A stretch of 64,000 bases of DNA from Sphingomonas faeni. GTDB lineage: Bacteria; Pseudomonadota; Alphaproteobacteria; Sphingomonadales; Sphingomonadaceae. How positions within the stretch are numbered: position 1 is the stretch's first letter; each line of letters begins with the position of its first letter. The stretch lies in assembly GCF_024273235.1 (NCBI RefSeq), contig NZ_JANBVH010000001.1, positions 62,001-126,000 of the forward strand. The letters are read 5' to 3'. The translations under genes were made by a program, and so were the position numbers. This document shows positions 7,907 through 17,855 of the stretch, one piece after another. The notes under the pieces were generated by a model. The model ran no database searches. It saw only the letters and a list, made by a program, of their open reading frames with translations, and had not been told where the DNA came from.

Positions 7907-9181
7907 TTAGCCGCGCAACTTCGCGAACAGCCGCGGGACCCAGCCGTTGCGGGTCATCCAGTCGAAATAGGCGCGGTAGTCGGGGTCGAGCTTCAGATGC
8001 CGCTCCTCGGTTTTCGCGCGCCAGTAATAGACGCCGCTGACCGCTGCCATCAGCAGAGTCGCACGTGCGGCGTCGACGACGCTGCCGAGCGTCAGGACGG
8101 GGATCGTCGAAATCCACCAGAACAGGTTTTTCGACAGATAGGCGGGGTGACGCGACACTGCGTAGGGCCCGTGCGTCAGGATCCCGCGGTTGGTGAGGTT
8201 CGAAAAGCGGAAGCCGAACGCCATCGTCGCCCAGGCATAGATCGCGGTCAGCCCGACCAGTACCGCACCGATCAGCGCGAGCAGAACCGGGTGCCCCTGG
8301 AACCAGTACGCCCAGTCCGACGTGCCGGGGTGGTAATCGAGCGGTCCGCCGGGGGTCATCAGGATGAAGGGCGGGTAGCACATCAGCGCGGGCATCCAGG
8401 CTGCCGCGAAGGGGTTGGCGCTGCGGATGTGTGAATCGAGCGGGCGGAAGGTCAGCAGATAGCCGACCGTCGCGAAAGCCACGTCGATCAGGAACATCAG
8501 CGTCACCAGCCAGCTCGCCAGTGCGACCGGATCGCGGAGAACGACCGAGACATCGCCACGGACAAAATCGCCGAATCCCGGCGGCACGATCGCAAGCATG
8601 AAGGCGAGGAAGAACGTCTTCACCCCCCAGGCGCGGAGATGGCCATAGATCGCCTCACGGTCGACACCCGCCTGCCCCGTTAGCCACGCGCCGAGATGCC
8701 AGGCGCCGTCGCGCGGCTCGACCAGATAGCGGTCGATCCAGAGGACGTACGGGATCGACGCGACGAACAGGATCGGCGCGGCATTGGTGAAACACCACAT
8801 CGCGAACGCGAAATTACCCTGCCAATAGAAACGCCCGGCGCCATAGATCACCGCAATCGCCGCCCAGGTCGCCCATAGTCCGGCCAGCTTGGTAAGGCTG
8901 AGATCCAGCGTCTCTCGCAACTGCTTCCCCGCAGACCAGTCGATCCCGGTGCTGGGGCTCCGATGGACCTTGTCGACGAGCAGCGACCAGATAACCATGG
9001 GGGCGCCACACGCAGCGACGTTGATCAGTGCCGAATATGGCCCGTCCATGCCGAAATGCCGCGCGATGCCGATCCAGGCGAGTACGCCGGCGAGCCCCGC
9101 AAGCCCCGCCCCATGGCTGACCGCGGATCGTGGGCGCGGGTCGGGCGCGACATGATCGGGGGGCGGTGGGTCGTGATCCAT
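7907..9181 (-). CDS. Membrane methyltransferase-like protein (ICMT/PEMT family)
   Basis: A 424-residue protein with about 8-10 hydrophobic segments. The C-terminal part carries the isoprenylcysteine/phospholipid methyltransferase signature: GPYAVSRHPAYLSKNLFWW (about residues 328-346), then KTEERHLKLDPDYRAYFDWM near residues 390-410, which in the family bind SAM. The N-terminal 200 residues are extra membrane segments not seen in short ICMT-like proteins. Substrate unknown; bacterial relatives methylate lipids or small molecules. ATG 9181 is the first start after the upstream winged-helix gene's stop at 9287. Confidence 0.75.
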   Translation of the reverse strand: MDHDPPPPDHVAPDPRPRSAVSHGAGLAGLAGVLAWIGIARHFGMDGPYSALINVAACGAPMVIWSLLVDKVHRSPSTGIDWSAGKQLRETLDLSLTKLAGLWATWAAIAVIYGAGRFYWQGNFAFAMWCFTNAAPILFVASIPYVLWIDRYLVEPRDGAWHLGAWLTGQAGVDREAIYGHLRAWGVKTFFLAFMLAIVPPGFGDFVRGDVSVVLRDPVALASWLVTLMFLIDVAFATVGYLLTFRPLDSHIRSANPFAAAWMPALMCYPPFILMTPGGPLDYHPGTSDWAYWFQGHPVLLALIGAVLVGLTAIYAWATMAFGFRFSNLTNRGILTHGPYAVSRHPAYLSKNLFWWISTIPVLTLGSVVDAARATLLMAAVSGVYYWRAKTEERHLKLDPDYRAYFDWMTRNGWVPRLFAKLRG

Positions 9182-9286
9182 GGTGGCCGTCTAGCGCGGA
9201 TTGGTAAGCAACGGGTGAAGTCTATCGCCGCCGCCGCCGCGGCTACCAACTCTCAGCAGGCGAGACCGCTAGCGCCGGCCTCGGCC

Positions 9287-9715
9287 TTATAGTCGGCTGA
9301 GAAGGGCTACCATCCGGCGTTGTCCGAGCGCTGTCAGTTGCACGTGCGAACGGCGTGCGTCCCGCTCATCGCGCGTCCGCTCGACCAGATCGGCGTCCTG
9401 CAGCATCGTCAGATAGCGGAGTGCGGTGGCGGACGGGGCACGCGCACCGATGCAGACCGCCGAGACGCTGAGCCGTCGACGCTCGTACCCCGAGATGAAC
9501 AGATCGAGCAGCATGTTCCACGCGGGTTCCGAGAACAGTGCGTCGCCGAGCAGCTCGTCGCGAACCTTTCTCAGGGCATAAAGCCGCCGGGCGACGTCGA
9601 TCAACGCCTCGGTGACCGCGGGCGGCGACACGCCGACGAGCGGCACGTCGGCGATGGTCAGGTACGTCGCGCACTTGGCAGCGGCGGTAGGCAGCATGGC
9701 GATTGCGTATGTCAT
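9287..9715 (-). CDS. Winged-HTH (MarR-like) regulator
   Basis: A 142-residue protein. The C-terminal half reads as a winged helix-turn-helix: SVSAVCIGARAPSATALRYL (recognition-helix region), then LQDADLVERTRDERDARRSHVQLT, the typical DxRD/R wing of MarR-like proteins, and TALGQRRMVALL. ATG 9715 is preceded by GGAAG six bases upstream on the minus strand. It is the last gene of a three-gene minus-strand group (11176 to 9287) with gaps of 34 and 20 bp. Target promoters unknown; the N-terminal Cys and absence of any ligand domain give no hint of the signal. Confidence 0.72.
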   Translation of the reverse strand: MTYAIAMLPTAAAKCATYLTIADVPLVGVSPPAVTEALIDVARRLYALRKVRDELLGDALFSEPAWNMLLDLFISGYERRRLSVSAVCIGARAPSATALRYLTMLQDADLVERTRDERDARRSHVQLTALGQRRMVALLSRL

Positions 9716-9735
9716 ATACGTCTTCCGAAAATGCT

Positions 9736-10194
9736 TCAGCGCAGGGTCGGGTCCTGGCGGCTCCAGTCGAGATCCCAGCCCCGTGCCCGGATCCGTCTCG
9801 AGTGCCTGACCGTCCCGATCACGAGAAGCAGAACGATGGGGTAGCTCCACGCCGCGGATAGAACGGCGTTGACGAGGCGGATCACGTCGGGGCTGATCGC
9901 CCGGATCAGATGGGCCCCCGTCCCCAATGCGTGGAGGGCGGTGGCCCATGCCGGCCAGAACCGATCGGCCTTGAGCGTGATCACGATCATCACGACCAGC
10001 AGGAGAAGATCGACGATCATCACGCCCGCCTCCAGCCCTGCGAACAGGATCGGGATGTTGCGCTGGACGATCCCGGTCGACACCGCTGCGAGCAGCAGCG
10101 CCAACCCCGTCAGCCGCTCCGGCGCGCCGCCCCGCAGGAGCGCATAGCCGGACGCCGCCACCTGTATCGTGTAGAACAACCAGACCCGGTCCAA
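9736..10194 (-). CDS. Small multi-span membrane protein of the HTH operon
   Basis: A 152-residue, very hydrophobic protein with about four to five membrane segments and a basic tail (RHSRRIRARGWDLDW). It starts with TTG at 10194; this start is supported by a perfect GGAGGT six bases upstream on the minus strand and by the lack of a better ATG. No family recognised. Its place between a membrane-anchored HTH protein and a winged-HTH regulator suggests a sensing or signalling role, which is inference only. Confidence 0.65.
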   Translation of the reverse strand: MDRVWLFYTIQVAASGYALLRGGAPERLTGLALLLAAVSTGIVQRNIPILFAGLEAGVMIVDLLLLVVMIVITLKADRFWPAWATALHALGTGAHLIRAISPDVIRLVNAVLSAAWSYPIVLLLVIGTVRHSRRIRARGWDLDWSRQDPTLR

Positions 10195-10228
10195 CTCTTA
10201 CCTCCAAAGCAGGACCGCGAAGGGCCGT

Positions 10229-11176
10229 TCAGGCGACCGCCGCGAGACGGACCGACGTAGCGGCCGGCAACGCGCCTTCGTTGGGCGGGCATTGCGCGGT
10301 ATCGCCATAGCCGTAGAACTGGCCGAGCCCGATCTCGTGGCGGACGTCGACCAGCGCGCGGTGCGCCTCGACGAAACGCTGGCGTGCGTTGATCATGTCG
10401 AAGGAGGCCTGCGAGACCATCTGCAGTGCCGCGGCCCCGGTGCCGAGCGGCAGATTGGCGGCGACCCGCTGCTGCAACAGCGTCGATACGCACGACGCGG
10501 CCAGCATCGCGGCGTGATCGATCGCCGCCTCGGCCTTCAGGAATTCGGTGGTGACCGTGTCGGTCGCGTCGCGTCGTTGTTTCAGCATCGTCGTTCTCCC
10601 CATCGGCGTCGTCGTCGCGGTGCCATGTATGGGGGCGGTGCTATCCCGGTTCGATCGCAACAGGCTGGTCAGCGTCATCGCCAGGTTCACGAGCGCCATC
10701 GAGGTGATGGCGATCAGGCCCATGAGAGCGATCAATCTGACGAGCCGGTCGCCCATCGAAAACCGATTGCGCGCCGCCCCCACCGATCCGCTGTCTCCGG
10801 CCAGGCCGAGGAAGCGGCGAACAAACCCCCAAGGCTCGATCTGCGTATCGTTTGAGGGCTTGGGAGCGGGAATGGGAACGTCGATTGGTTCGGATGGTAG
10901 CCGTTCGTATGTGGCCACGGGCTCGTCGGGCGGGGCTGCCTTGCGGCTCGGCACGGCGTCGATTGCCGTGCCGCGCTCGTGCTCCTGGAGCCGCCTAGCC
11001 GCTTCGAACCGCGTGCCGACGCCGAGGACCTGGATGGCACGCTCGATCCGCTTGTCGATCGCCGACGGGGACACGCCGAAGATCGCAGCGATCTCCTTCG
11101 AATTATGGTGGGTCAGCACGAGTCGGAGACAGGCGCGCTGGGCTTCGGTCAACTGATCGATGCGTCCTGCGGTCAT
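10229..11176 (-). CDS. Membrane-anchored LuxR-type HTH protein
   Basis: A 315-residue protein built like a one-component transmembrane regulator. Residues 8-60 form a LuxR/sigma-4-type HTH (QLTEAQRACLRLVLTHHNSK then KEIAAIFGVSPSAIDKRIERA). A Pro-rich linker (about 75-115) leads to one membrane span (about 146-172, LVRLIALMGLIAITSMAL). The last 140 residues would be periplasmic and hold two Cys (229 and 296). The layout resembles ToxR/CadC, but with a LuxR-type domain. No clear Shine-Dalgarno precedes ATG 11176. First gene of the three-gene operon. Confidence 0.72.
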   Translation of the reverse strand: MTAGRIDQLTEAQRACLRLVLTHHNSKEIAAIFGVSPSAIDKRIERAIQVLGVGTRFEAARRLQEHERGTAIDAVPSRKAAPPDEPVATYERLPSEPIDVPIPAPKPSNDTQIEPWGFVRRFLGLAGDSGSVGAARNRFSMGDRLVRLIALMGLIAITSMALVNLAMTLTSLLRSNRDSTAPIHGTATTTPMGRTTMLKQRRDATDTVTTEFLKAEAAIDHAAMLAASCVSTLLQQRVAANLPLGTGAAALQMVSQASFDMINARQRFVEAHRALVDVRHEIGLGQFYGYGDTAQCPPNEGALPAATSVRLAAVA

Positions 11177-11312
11177 AATACGGTGGTAGCGCGAACGCGC
11201 GACGGTTGCACCTGTCACGTTCGAGATATCGGCGCGGGAAACGTTGGCGGGCCAAGTGGGGCTGGAGGCACCGGACGCGAACGCGGTCGAGGACGGGGCG
11301 GCCCGACGGGTT

Positions 11313-11876
11313 TCAGTCTCGGGCGAAGATTTCCGTGTGCGGGATGACGAGATCGAGCGAGGGGAGCGCGACGTCGTGCGGCTGCGCGAACATGTCGTCG
11401 CGCCAGGTGGTCGGCCCGAGCCGTTGAACGACGCGGGTGAGTTCGTTCTCGGGGTCGGCAAAGACGATCGTGTCGACCGAGGCGAGTTCGCGATATTCGG
11501 CTAGCTTGCTGCCCTGGTCGATCTTTGCGGTCGAGCCGGAGAGGACTTCGAAGATTACCGTCGGATCGGTGAATGCGCGTTGCTCTTCGCGCTCGCGGGT
11601 CGCGGGGTTGCCACAGAAGACGCTGACGTCGGGGTAGCGCAGGTCGGTGTCGTTGACGCGGACGCCCATGTCGGAGTTGTAAGCGCGGCAGCCTGTGCCG
11701 CGGAGCTTCATGCCCAGGTAAATGAGGATGTTACTCGCCACGCGAGAATGAGCGGGGGTGCCGCCGGTCATCATGCGGATGACGCCATCGACCAGCTCGA
11801 ACTTGCGGTCCGTGCCGAAGTCGATTGCGAGGAACTCGTCGACCGTGATCTTCTTGTAGAGGGGATCGTGCCGCAT
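11313..11876 (-). CDS. Uma2 family protein (PD-(D/E)XK-like fold)
   Basis: A 187-residue protein of the Uma2 (DUF820) family, which has a restriction-endonuclease-like fold. Visible family features: N-terminal DEFLAID, FELVDGVIRMMTGGTPAHSR, then the core DLRYPDVSVFCG with its Asp and PTVIFEVLSGSTAKID with the E of the ExK-like site, and KLAEYRELASVDTIVFAD. Family members are abundant in cyanobacteria and scattered elsewhere; many are thought to be nucleases related to mobile or repair functions, but the true role is not settled. Encoded 136 bp upstream of the HTH operon on the same strand. Confidence 0.85.
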   Translation of the reverse strand: MRHDPLYKKITVDEFLAIDFGTDRKFELVDGVIRMMTGGTPAHSRVASNILIYLGMKLRGTGCRAYNSDMGVRVNDTDLRYPDVSVFCGNPATREREEQRAFTDPTVIFEVLSGSTAKIDQGSKLAEYRELASVDTIVFADPENELTRVVQRLGPTTWRDDMFAQPHDVALPSLDLVIPHTEIFARD

Positions 11877-11907
11877 GGGTGGGTTTTACCACTTGTCGGT
11901 GGACAAA

Positions 11908-11943
11908 CAAAGGGCCGGGGATTGCTCCCCGACCCTTTGCTTT
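11908..11943 (-). terminator. Rho-independent terminator of groESL
   Basis: Read on the minus strand: CAAAGGGTCGGGG, loop AGCAAT, CCCCGGCCCTTTG, then TTTGT. The one non-Watson-Crick pair is a U-G wobble only on the minus strand, supporting use by the groESL transcript, whose last gene ends 130 bp before. Confidence 0.8.
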
Positions 11944-12075
11944 GGTCGGTTTGGCTTGGAACCGAGCAGCGGCGAAGCCGCTGCTTTCGTCGTACGGGAT
12001 CGGTGGCTTGCGCCGCCGACCCGCCGGCCGTTCTGATCTTGTGTCCGGGCCAGCTCTCGCTGGTCCGGTCCAAGA

Positions 12076-13800
<1,725 letters not shown>

Positions 13801-13838
13801 TCACGTCAGCAGACGCCGACGATCCCGAGCCCGTCGGG

Positions 13839-14126
13839 TCAACCGACGATACCGAGAATGTCCGATTCCTTCATGATGAGGAGGTCCTCACCGTCGACCT
13901 TGACCTCGGTGCCCGACCATTTGCCGAACAGGATCTTGTCGCCGGCCTTGACGTCGAGCGGCGTGATCGTGCCGTTCTCGGCGCGGGTCCCGGTGCCGAC
14001 GGCGACGACTTCGCCTTCCTGCGGCTTTTCCTTGGCGGTGTCGGGGATGATGATGCCGCCAGCCGTCTTCTCTTCGGCTTCGAGGCGCTTCACCAGCACG
14101 CGATCATGCAACGGACGAAAGTTCAT
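13839..14126 (-). CDS. groS: Co-chaperonin GroES (10 kDa)
   Basis: The heptameric lid of the GroEL cage. The sequence begins [14 protein letters not shown], the standard GroES N-terminus, and contains the mobile loop region [21 protein letters not shown]. The ATG at 14126 gives 95 residues; an in-frame ATG nine bases upstream (14135) would add MDP. AAAAGGA on the minus strand lies 1-2 bases before the upstream ATG but about ten before 14126, so the inner ATG is favoured. First gene of groESL. Confidence 0.96.
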   Translation of the reverse strand: MNFRPLHDRVLVKRLEAEEKTAGGIIIPDTAKEKPQEGEVVAVGTGTRAENGTITPLDVKAGDKILFGKWSGTEVKVDGEDLLIMKESDILGIVG

Positions 14127-14160
14127 GGGGTCCATGTCCTTTTGGGATTGTGACAGATTT

Positions 14161-14187
14161 CTGGCACTCAGGGGACCCGAGTGCCAA
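14161..14187 (-). promoter_or_regulatory. CIRCE operator (HrcA-binding site)
   Basis: Inverted repeat TGGCACTC - nine bases - GAGTGCCA, matching the CIRCE consensus (TTAGCACTC-N9-GAGTGCTAA) except for the G/C at the fourth arm position. It lies between the promoter and groES. HrcA represses groESL through such sites in many bacteria. No hrcA gene is in the window. Confidence 0.92.
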
Positions 14188-14194
14188 CGGACGG

Positions 14195-14223
14195 CATATG
14201 TGCCTCGGGGTGCGGCATGTCAA
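14195..14223 (-). promoter_or_regulatory. groESL promoter (housekeeping sigma type)
   Basis: On the minus strand: TTGACA, exactly 17 bases, CATATG. The predicted transcription start falls at the CIRCE element, which explains repression by HrcA. The -35 is a perfect consensus; the -10 is partial. Confidence 0.7.
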
Positions 14224-14314
14224 AGGTTGCGCGGGTGAAATTTTTTCGGGCGGGCTTGGGTTTCGCGCGTCGTGGCGGAAGGGGGTGGGGTAACCGCACT
14301 GGTAACGCGCTGCC

Positions 14315-14392
14315 GTTCTCCTGCGCACGCAGGAGTCCAGGGTAACGGAGAGCGGCGCTTGTGATCCTGGGCTCCTGCGTTCGCAGGAGAAC
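14315..14392. repeat. Family H inverted-repeat element, copy 1
   Basis: About 78 bp. Ends GTTCTCCTGCGCACGCAGGA and GCTCCTGCGTTCGCAGGAGA, each with its own short hairpin, then AGTCCAGG / CCTGGG. Same layout as family E but a different stem. Second copy at 27120. Confidence 0.85.
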
Positions 14393-14417
14393 GCGAGTGG
14401 GGCGAACCTTTACTTCT

Positions 14418-14520
14418 GCTCCCCTTCCGCTTGCGGGAGGGGTCGGGGGAGGGGCTTTTCCGAGGCGGCGCGTTTGGGGGACGCCCCTCCCCTAACCCCT
14501 CCCGCAAGCGGAAGGGGGAT
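14418..14520. repeat. Family F inverted-repeat element, copy 2
   Basis: About 103 bp, arms CCCCTTCCGCTTGCGGGAGG and CCCGCAAGCGGAAGGGGG. Lies with the H element in the spacer between the divergent groESL and sppA, upstream of sppA. Confidence 0.88.
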
Positions 14521-14621
14521 GCTGTGGCGTTCGGACGGATGTGCGTGGCTACAACGCCCCTGTGTTGGCACGGTAACACAGGCCATTTACCTCGGTCCGC
14601 GCATGCTCTAGCTCTCGTCCC

Positions 14622-16571
14622 ATGACCGATACCGCAGCGCCGTCCTACGCCCCTCCCCCGTCCTATACCGACCCGACGCGGCCTCGCCGCAAATGGCGGC
14701 TGGTGCGGGGCGTGTGGAAGTTCCTCGTGGCGATCAAGGATGCGCTCGTCCTGATCGCGATGCTGTTGTTCTTCGGGCTTATTTTCGCGGCGCTCAATGC
14801 GCGGCAGAGCACCACGGCGATCAAGGACGGCGCGCTGGTGCTCGACCTCAATGGCTCGATCGTCGAGCAACCCGAGGAGCAGGCCGCGTTCGCCGCACTG
14901 TCGGGGCAGAACACGACTCGCCAGTTCCGCCTGCGCGACGTGGTCCGCTCGATCGACACGGCAAGAACCGATGCGCGCGTGAAGGTCGTCGTGCTCGATC
15001 TCGACAGCTTCGGTGGCGCCTATCCCGCGGCGCTGGGCGAAGTCGGCGATGCGTTGGCGCGGGTGCGGGCGAGCGGCAAGCCTGTCCTCGCCTATGCGAC
15101 CGCGTACACCGATGGCGGATACCGGCTGGCGGCGAATGCGAGCGAGATCTGGGTCAACCCGCTGGGCGGCACGATCTTCATGGGGCCGGGCGGTAACCAG
15201 CTCTATTACAAGGGCCTGATCGACAAGCTCGGCGTCAACGCGCACGTGTACCGCGTCGGCCGCTACAAGTCGTTCGTCGAGCCCTACACGCGGGCGGACC
15301 AGAGCGAGGACGCGAAGGCGGCGAGCACCGCGCTGTACGGCACGCTGTTCTCGCAGTGGCGCGAGGCGGTCGCCAAGGCGCGACCCAAGGCACAGATCGC
15401 GCAGTTCATGAGCGCGCCCGACAAGGTGATCATCGCCGCGAACGGCAACATCGCGCAGGCCAATCTGCGCGCCGGCATCGTCGACAAGCTCGGCGACCGG
15501 ACCGCGTTCGGGCGCCGCGTCGCGGAGATCGCCGGGTCCGACGACAAGAAGCCGGCGGGCAATTTCAACACGATCAAATACGATGCCTGGGTGAAGGCGA
15601 ACCCGCTGCCGACGGCAGGCGACGCGATCGGCGTGCTGACGATCGCCGGCGAGATCGTCGACGGCGAGAGCGGCCCCGGCAAGGCGGCGGGCAAGACGAT
15701 CGAGAAGGCAGTGCTCGATGGGCTCGCCAAGAAGGATCTGAAGGCCCTCGTGGTCCGCGTCGATTCGCCCGGTGGCTCGGTGCTGGCGTCGGAGCAGATC
15801 CGGCTCGCGATCCTCGAGGCCAAGCGGCAGAAGCTGCCGATCGTGGTGTCGATGGGCGGTCTGGCGGCGAGCGGCGGTTACTGGGTGTCGACGCCCGCCG
15901 ACGTGATCTTCGCCGAGCCGGGCACGATCACCGGCTCGATCGGCATCTTCGGCGTGATCCCGACCTTCGAGAACGCGCTCGCCAAGATCGGCGTGACCAG
16001 CGACGGCGTGAAGACGACGCCGCTGTCGGGCCAGCCCGATATCGTCGGCGGCACCACGCCGATGTTCGACGCGATCGCGCAGGCCGGCATCGAGAACGGC
16101 TATCGCGAGTTCATCGCCCGCGTCGCCGCGTCGCGGAAGATGACGCCGGCGCGGGTGGACGAGATCGGCCAGGGACGCGTCTGGGATGGCGGCACGGCGC
16201 GGCAGATCGGGCTGGTCGACCGGTTCGGGACGCTCAAGGACGCGATCGACGAGGCAGCCAAGCGCGCCAAGCTCGATCCGGCCAAGGTGCATGCCGAGTA
16301 TCTGGAGAAGAAGCCGGGCTTCCTCGCGACGATCGCGCAGGACTTCGGCAACGACGGCTCCGATGATGACGCGGGCGGCGGCGATGCGTTCGCGCATGTC
16401 GCGGCGGATCGTCGCCAGATGCTCGCGCAGGCGGTCGGCGACATGAAGCGGCTGGCGACGTCGGGCTCGATCCAGGCGCGCTGCCTGGAGTGCGGCGGGA
16501 TGGGACCGACGACGGCGGGCATCGGCGATGCGAAGCTGCTCGACCTGTTGCTGGCGCGGATCGGCTTCTGA
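14622..16571 (+). CDS. sppA: Signal peptide peptidase SppA (long, 67K type)
   Basis: A 649-residue membrane-anchored serine protease that degrades cleaved signal peptides. One membrane span lies at about residues 42-60. The N-terminal S49 half carries YRVGRYKSFVEPYTR with the general-base Lys, and the C-terminal half carries RVDSPGGSVLASEQ and the nucleophile segment MGGLAASGGYWVSTPAD (about residues 413-429), so both halves of the Ser-Lys site are intact. The C-terminus has an extra CLECGGMGPTT segment with two Cys, which I do not recognise. The stop overlaps the start of the next gene by one base. Confidence 0.93.
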   Translation: MTDTAAPSYAPPPSYTDPTRPRRKWRLVRGVWKFLVAIKDALVLIAMLLFFGLIFAALNARQSTTAIKDGALVLDLNGSIVEQPEEQAAFAALSGQNTTRQFRLRDVVRSIDTARTDARVKVVVLDLDSFGGAYPAALGEVGDALARVRASGKPVLAYATAYTDGGYRLAANASEIWVNPLGGTIFMGPGGNQLYYKGLIDKLGVNAHVYRVGRYKSFVEPYTRADQSEDAKAASTALYGTLFSQWREAVAKARPKAQIAQFMSAPDKVIIAANGNIAQANLRAGIVDKLGDRTAFGRRVAEIAGSDDKKPAGNFNTIKYDAWVKANPLPTAGDAIGVLTIAGEIVDGESGPGKAAGKTIEKAVLDGLAKKDLKALVVRVDSPGGSVLASEQIRLAILEAKRQKLPIVVSMGGLAASGGYWVSTPADVIFAEPGTITGSIGIFGVIPTFENALAKIGVTSDGVKTTPLSGQPDIVGGTTPMFDAIAQAGIENGYREFIARVAASRKMTPARVDEIGQGRVWDGGTARQIGLVDRFGTLKDAIDEAAKRAKLDPAKVHAEYLEKKPGFLATIAQDFGNDGSDDDAGGGDAFAHVAADRRQMLAQAVGDMKRLATSGSIQARCLECGGMGPTTAGIGDAKLLDLLLARIGF

Positions 16572-17167
16572 TGGTTCCCGCGTCTCGGCCAGCTTCGGGC
16601 AACGGGGGCGGGATCGTGATCCGGGCCGCGGTCCCCGAGGATGCCGCGTCGATCGCGGCGATCTATGCGCCGCACGTGCTGGTCGGGACGGTGTCGTTCG
16701 AGACCGAGGCCCCGGATGCGCGGCAGATGCGGGCGCGGATGGCGGCGTCGGACGGGCTGTACCCGTGGCTGGTCGCGACGATCGGCCCCGAAGGTGGTGT
16801 GCTGGCCTATGCCTATGCCGCGCCGTTCCACAAGCGCGAGGCGTACCGGTTCGCGTGCGAGACCACGGTGTATGTCGCGGATGCGGCGCAGCGGCAGGGC
16901 GCGGGGCGGCTGTTGTACGAGGCGCTGATCGATACGCTGCGGGCCCAGGGGTTCACGCAGGCGATCGGGGCGATCGCGTTGCCGAACGATTCGTCGATCA
17001 AGCTGCACGAGGCGGTCGGGTTTCGGCGCGCGGGGGTGTACCGCGAGGTCGGGTACAAGAACGGGCAGTGGATCGATGTCGGGCATTGGCAGTGCGAACT
17101 GAACGAGCCTGCGGTGCCGCCGGTCGAGCCGAAGCGGTTTGCGGATGTTGGGGTTGTGCGGGGGTAG
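16571..17167 (+). CDS. GNAT N-acetyltransferase, phosphinothricin-acetyltransferase-like
   Basis: A 198-residue acetyl-CoA-dependent acetyltransferase. The order of motifs fits the Pat/MnaT subgroup: IRAAVPEDAASIAAIYAPHV, GTVSFETEAPD, YPWLVA, YAYAAPFHKREAYRFACETT, then the CoA-binding loop DAAQRQGAGRLLYEALI (near residues 97-113) and SIKLHEAVGFRRAGVYREVG. Relatives acetylate phosphinothricin, methionine sulfoximine or related amino-acid analogues; the native substrate is uncertain. ATG 16571 is fused to the sppA stop (TGATG), so translation is coupled; the frame extends upstream into sppA but without family similarity. Confidence 0.87.
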   Translation: MVPASRPASGNGGGIVIRAAVPEDAASIAAIYAPHVLVGTVSFETEAPDARQMRARMAASDGLYPWLVATIGPEGGVLAYAYAAPFHKREAYRFACETTVYVADAAQRQGAGRLLYEALIDTLRAQGFTQAIGAIALPNDSSIKLHEAVGFRRAGVYREVGYKNGQWIDVGHWQCELNEPAVPPVEPKRFADVGVVRG

Positions 17168-17359
17168 GCGCTGGGGTTTGGTTTGGCGCGGGTGATGTGG
17201 TTTTTGTCGTTGGTCGACTGGTTCTTGGTCGCGGAGACGCGACAGGATTTTGGGAGCGCGCGGAGCCTGACGTAGCGGTTTCTACCTGACCAACCCTGCC
17301 TGAGCAGTTCCTCCTCGAAGCGCAGTCCCTCGTTGAAGAGCAGCGCGGCTTCTTCTTCG
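17168..17359. other. Non-coding stretch, nothing recognised
   Basis: About 190 bp after the acetyltransferase gene and before the first repeat element. The minus strand stays open through it but I see no start signal, family match or codon pattern that supports a gene. Confidence 0.3.
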
Positions 17360-17466
17360 CCCCTCCCTGGAAGGGAGGGGTTGGGGGTGGGTTGGTTTCC
17401 TTGTGTCTCGACGGTGGCGACACAAGCGGGCCTACCCACCCCCGGCCCCTCCCTTTCAGGGAGGGG
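17360..17466. repeat. Family A inverted-repeat element, copy 2
   Basis: About 107 bp; arms CCCCTCCCTGGAAGGGAGGG and CCCTCCCTTTCAGGGAGGGG, inner GGGGGTGGGT / ACCCACCCCC. First of three elements stacked in the spacer to the convergent TRIC gene. Confidence 0.9.
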
Positions 17467-17580
17467 AGCGGTTTGGGGTCTCGGGTGCCTTTGCGTCTTA
17501 TCACTGCTCTTCGTGCGAACCGCGGCCGGGGCAGATGATCGGCAGCCGGTGATCGCCTGAGCCCCGGCATAAACACCTAT

Positions 17581-17687
17581 ACCACCCCGGCGGAGGCCGG
17601 GGCCCAATTGGTGAGGTTATAGTAACTTAGCGCAGTCCGTCGTTAGCAACGTCCCCCAATTGGACCCCGGCCTTCGCCGGGGTGGTA
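17581..17687. repeat. Family D inverted-repeat element, copy 1
   Basis: About 107 bp; arms ACCACCCCGGCGGAGGCCGG then GGCCCAATTGG, mate CCAATTGGACCCCGGCCTTC then GCCGGGGTGGT. The non-palindromic centre matches the centres of the other D copies, here in reverse orientation relative to 21618. Confidence 0.9.
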
Positions 17688-17784
17688 GAGGTGGGGGGAG
17701 ATGTCTCGCCGACGAGTAGAGATCAGCCCAACGTATAACGATCGGACCGTCGACTTCAGTCCGCACGCCGGCCCTCTCCTCCTT

Positions 17785-17837
17785 GTTCTCCCGCGAAGGC
17801 GGGAGTCCAGTCTGGGTCCCCGCCTTCGCGGGAGAAC
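17785..17837. repeat. Family E inverted-repeat element, copy 1
   Basis: 53 bp; GTTCTCCCGCGAAGGCGGGA, AGTCCAGTCTGG, then the inverted mate. Each arm is a 5-bp-stem hairpin with a GAAG loop. Found 98 bp from a D element. Confidence 0.9.
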
Positions 17838-17855
17838 AGTCGCGCCTGCGGTACG

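Noticed and set aside
14220-16397. 725-codon open frame antisense to sppA
   Set aside because: Composition is Arg/Asp/His-rich nonsense and sppA has complete catalytic motifs on the other strand.
17360-17837. Possible CRISPR array, given several repeats in one spacer
   Set aside because: The repeats are inverted and belong to different families; there are no regularly spaced direct repeats or cas genes.
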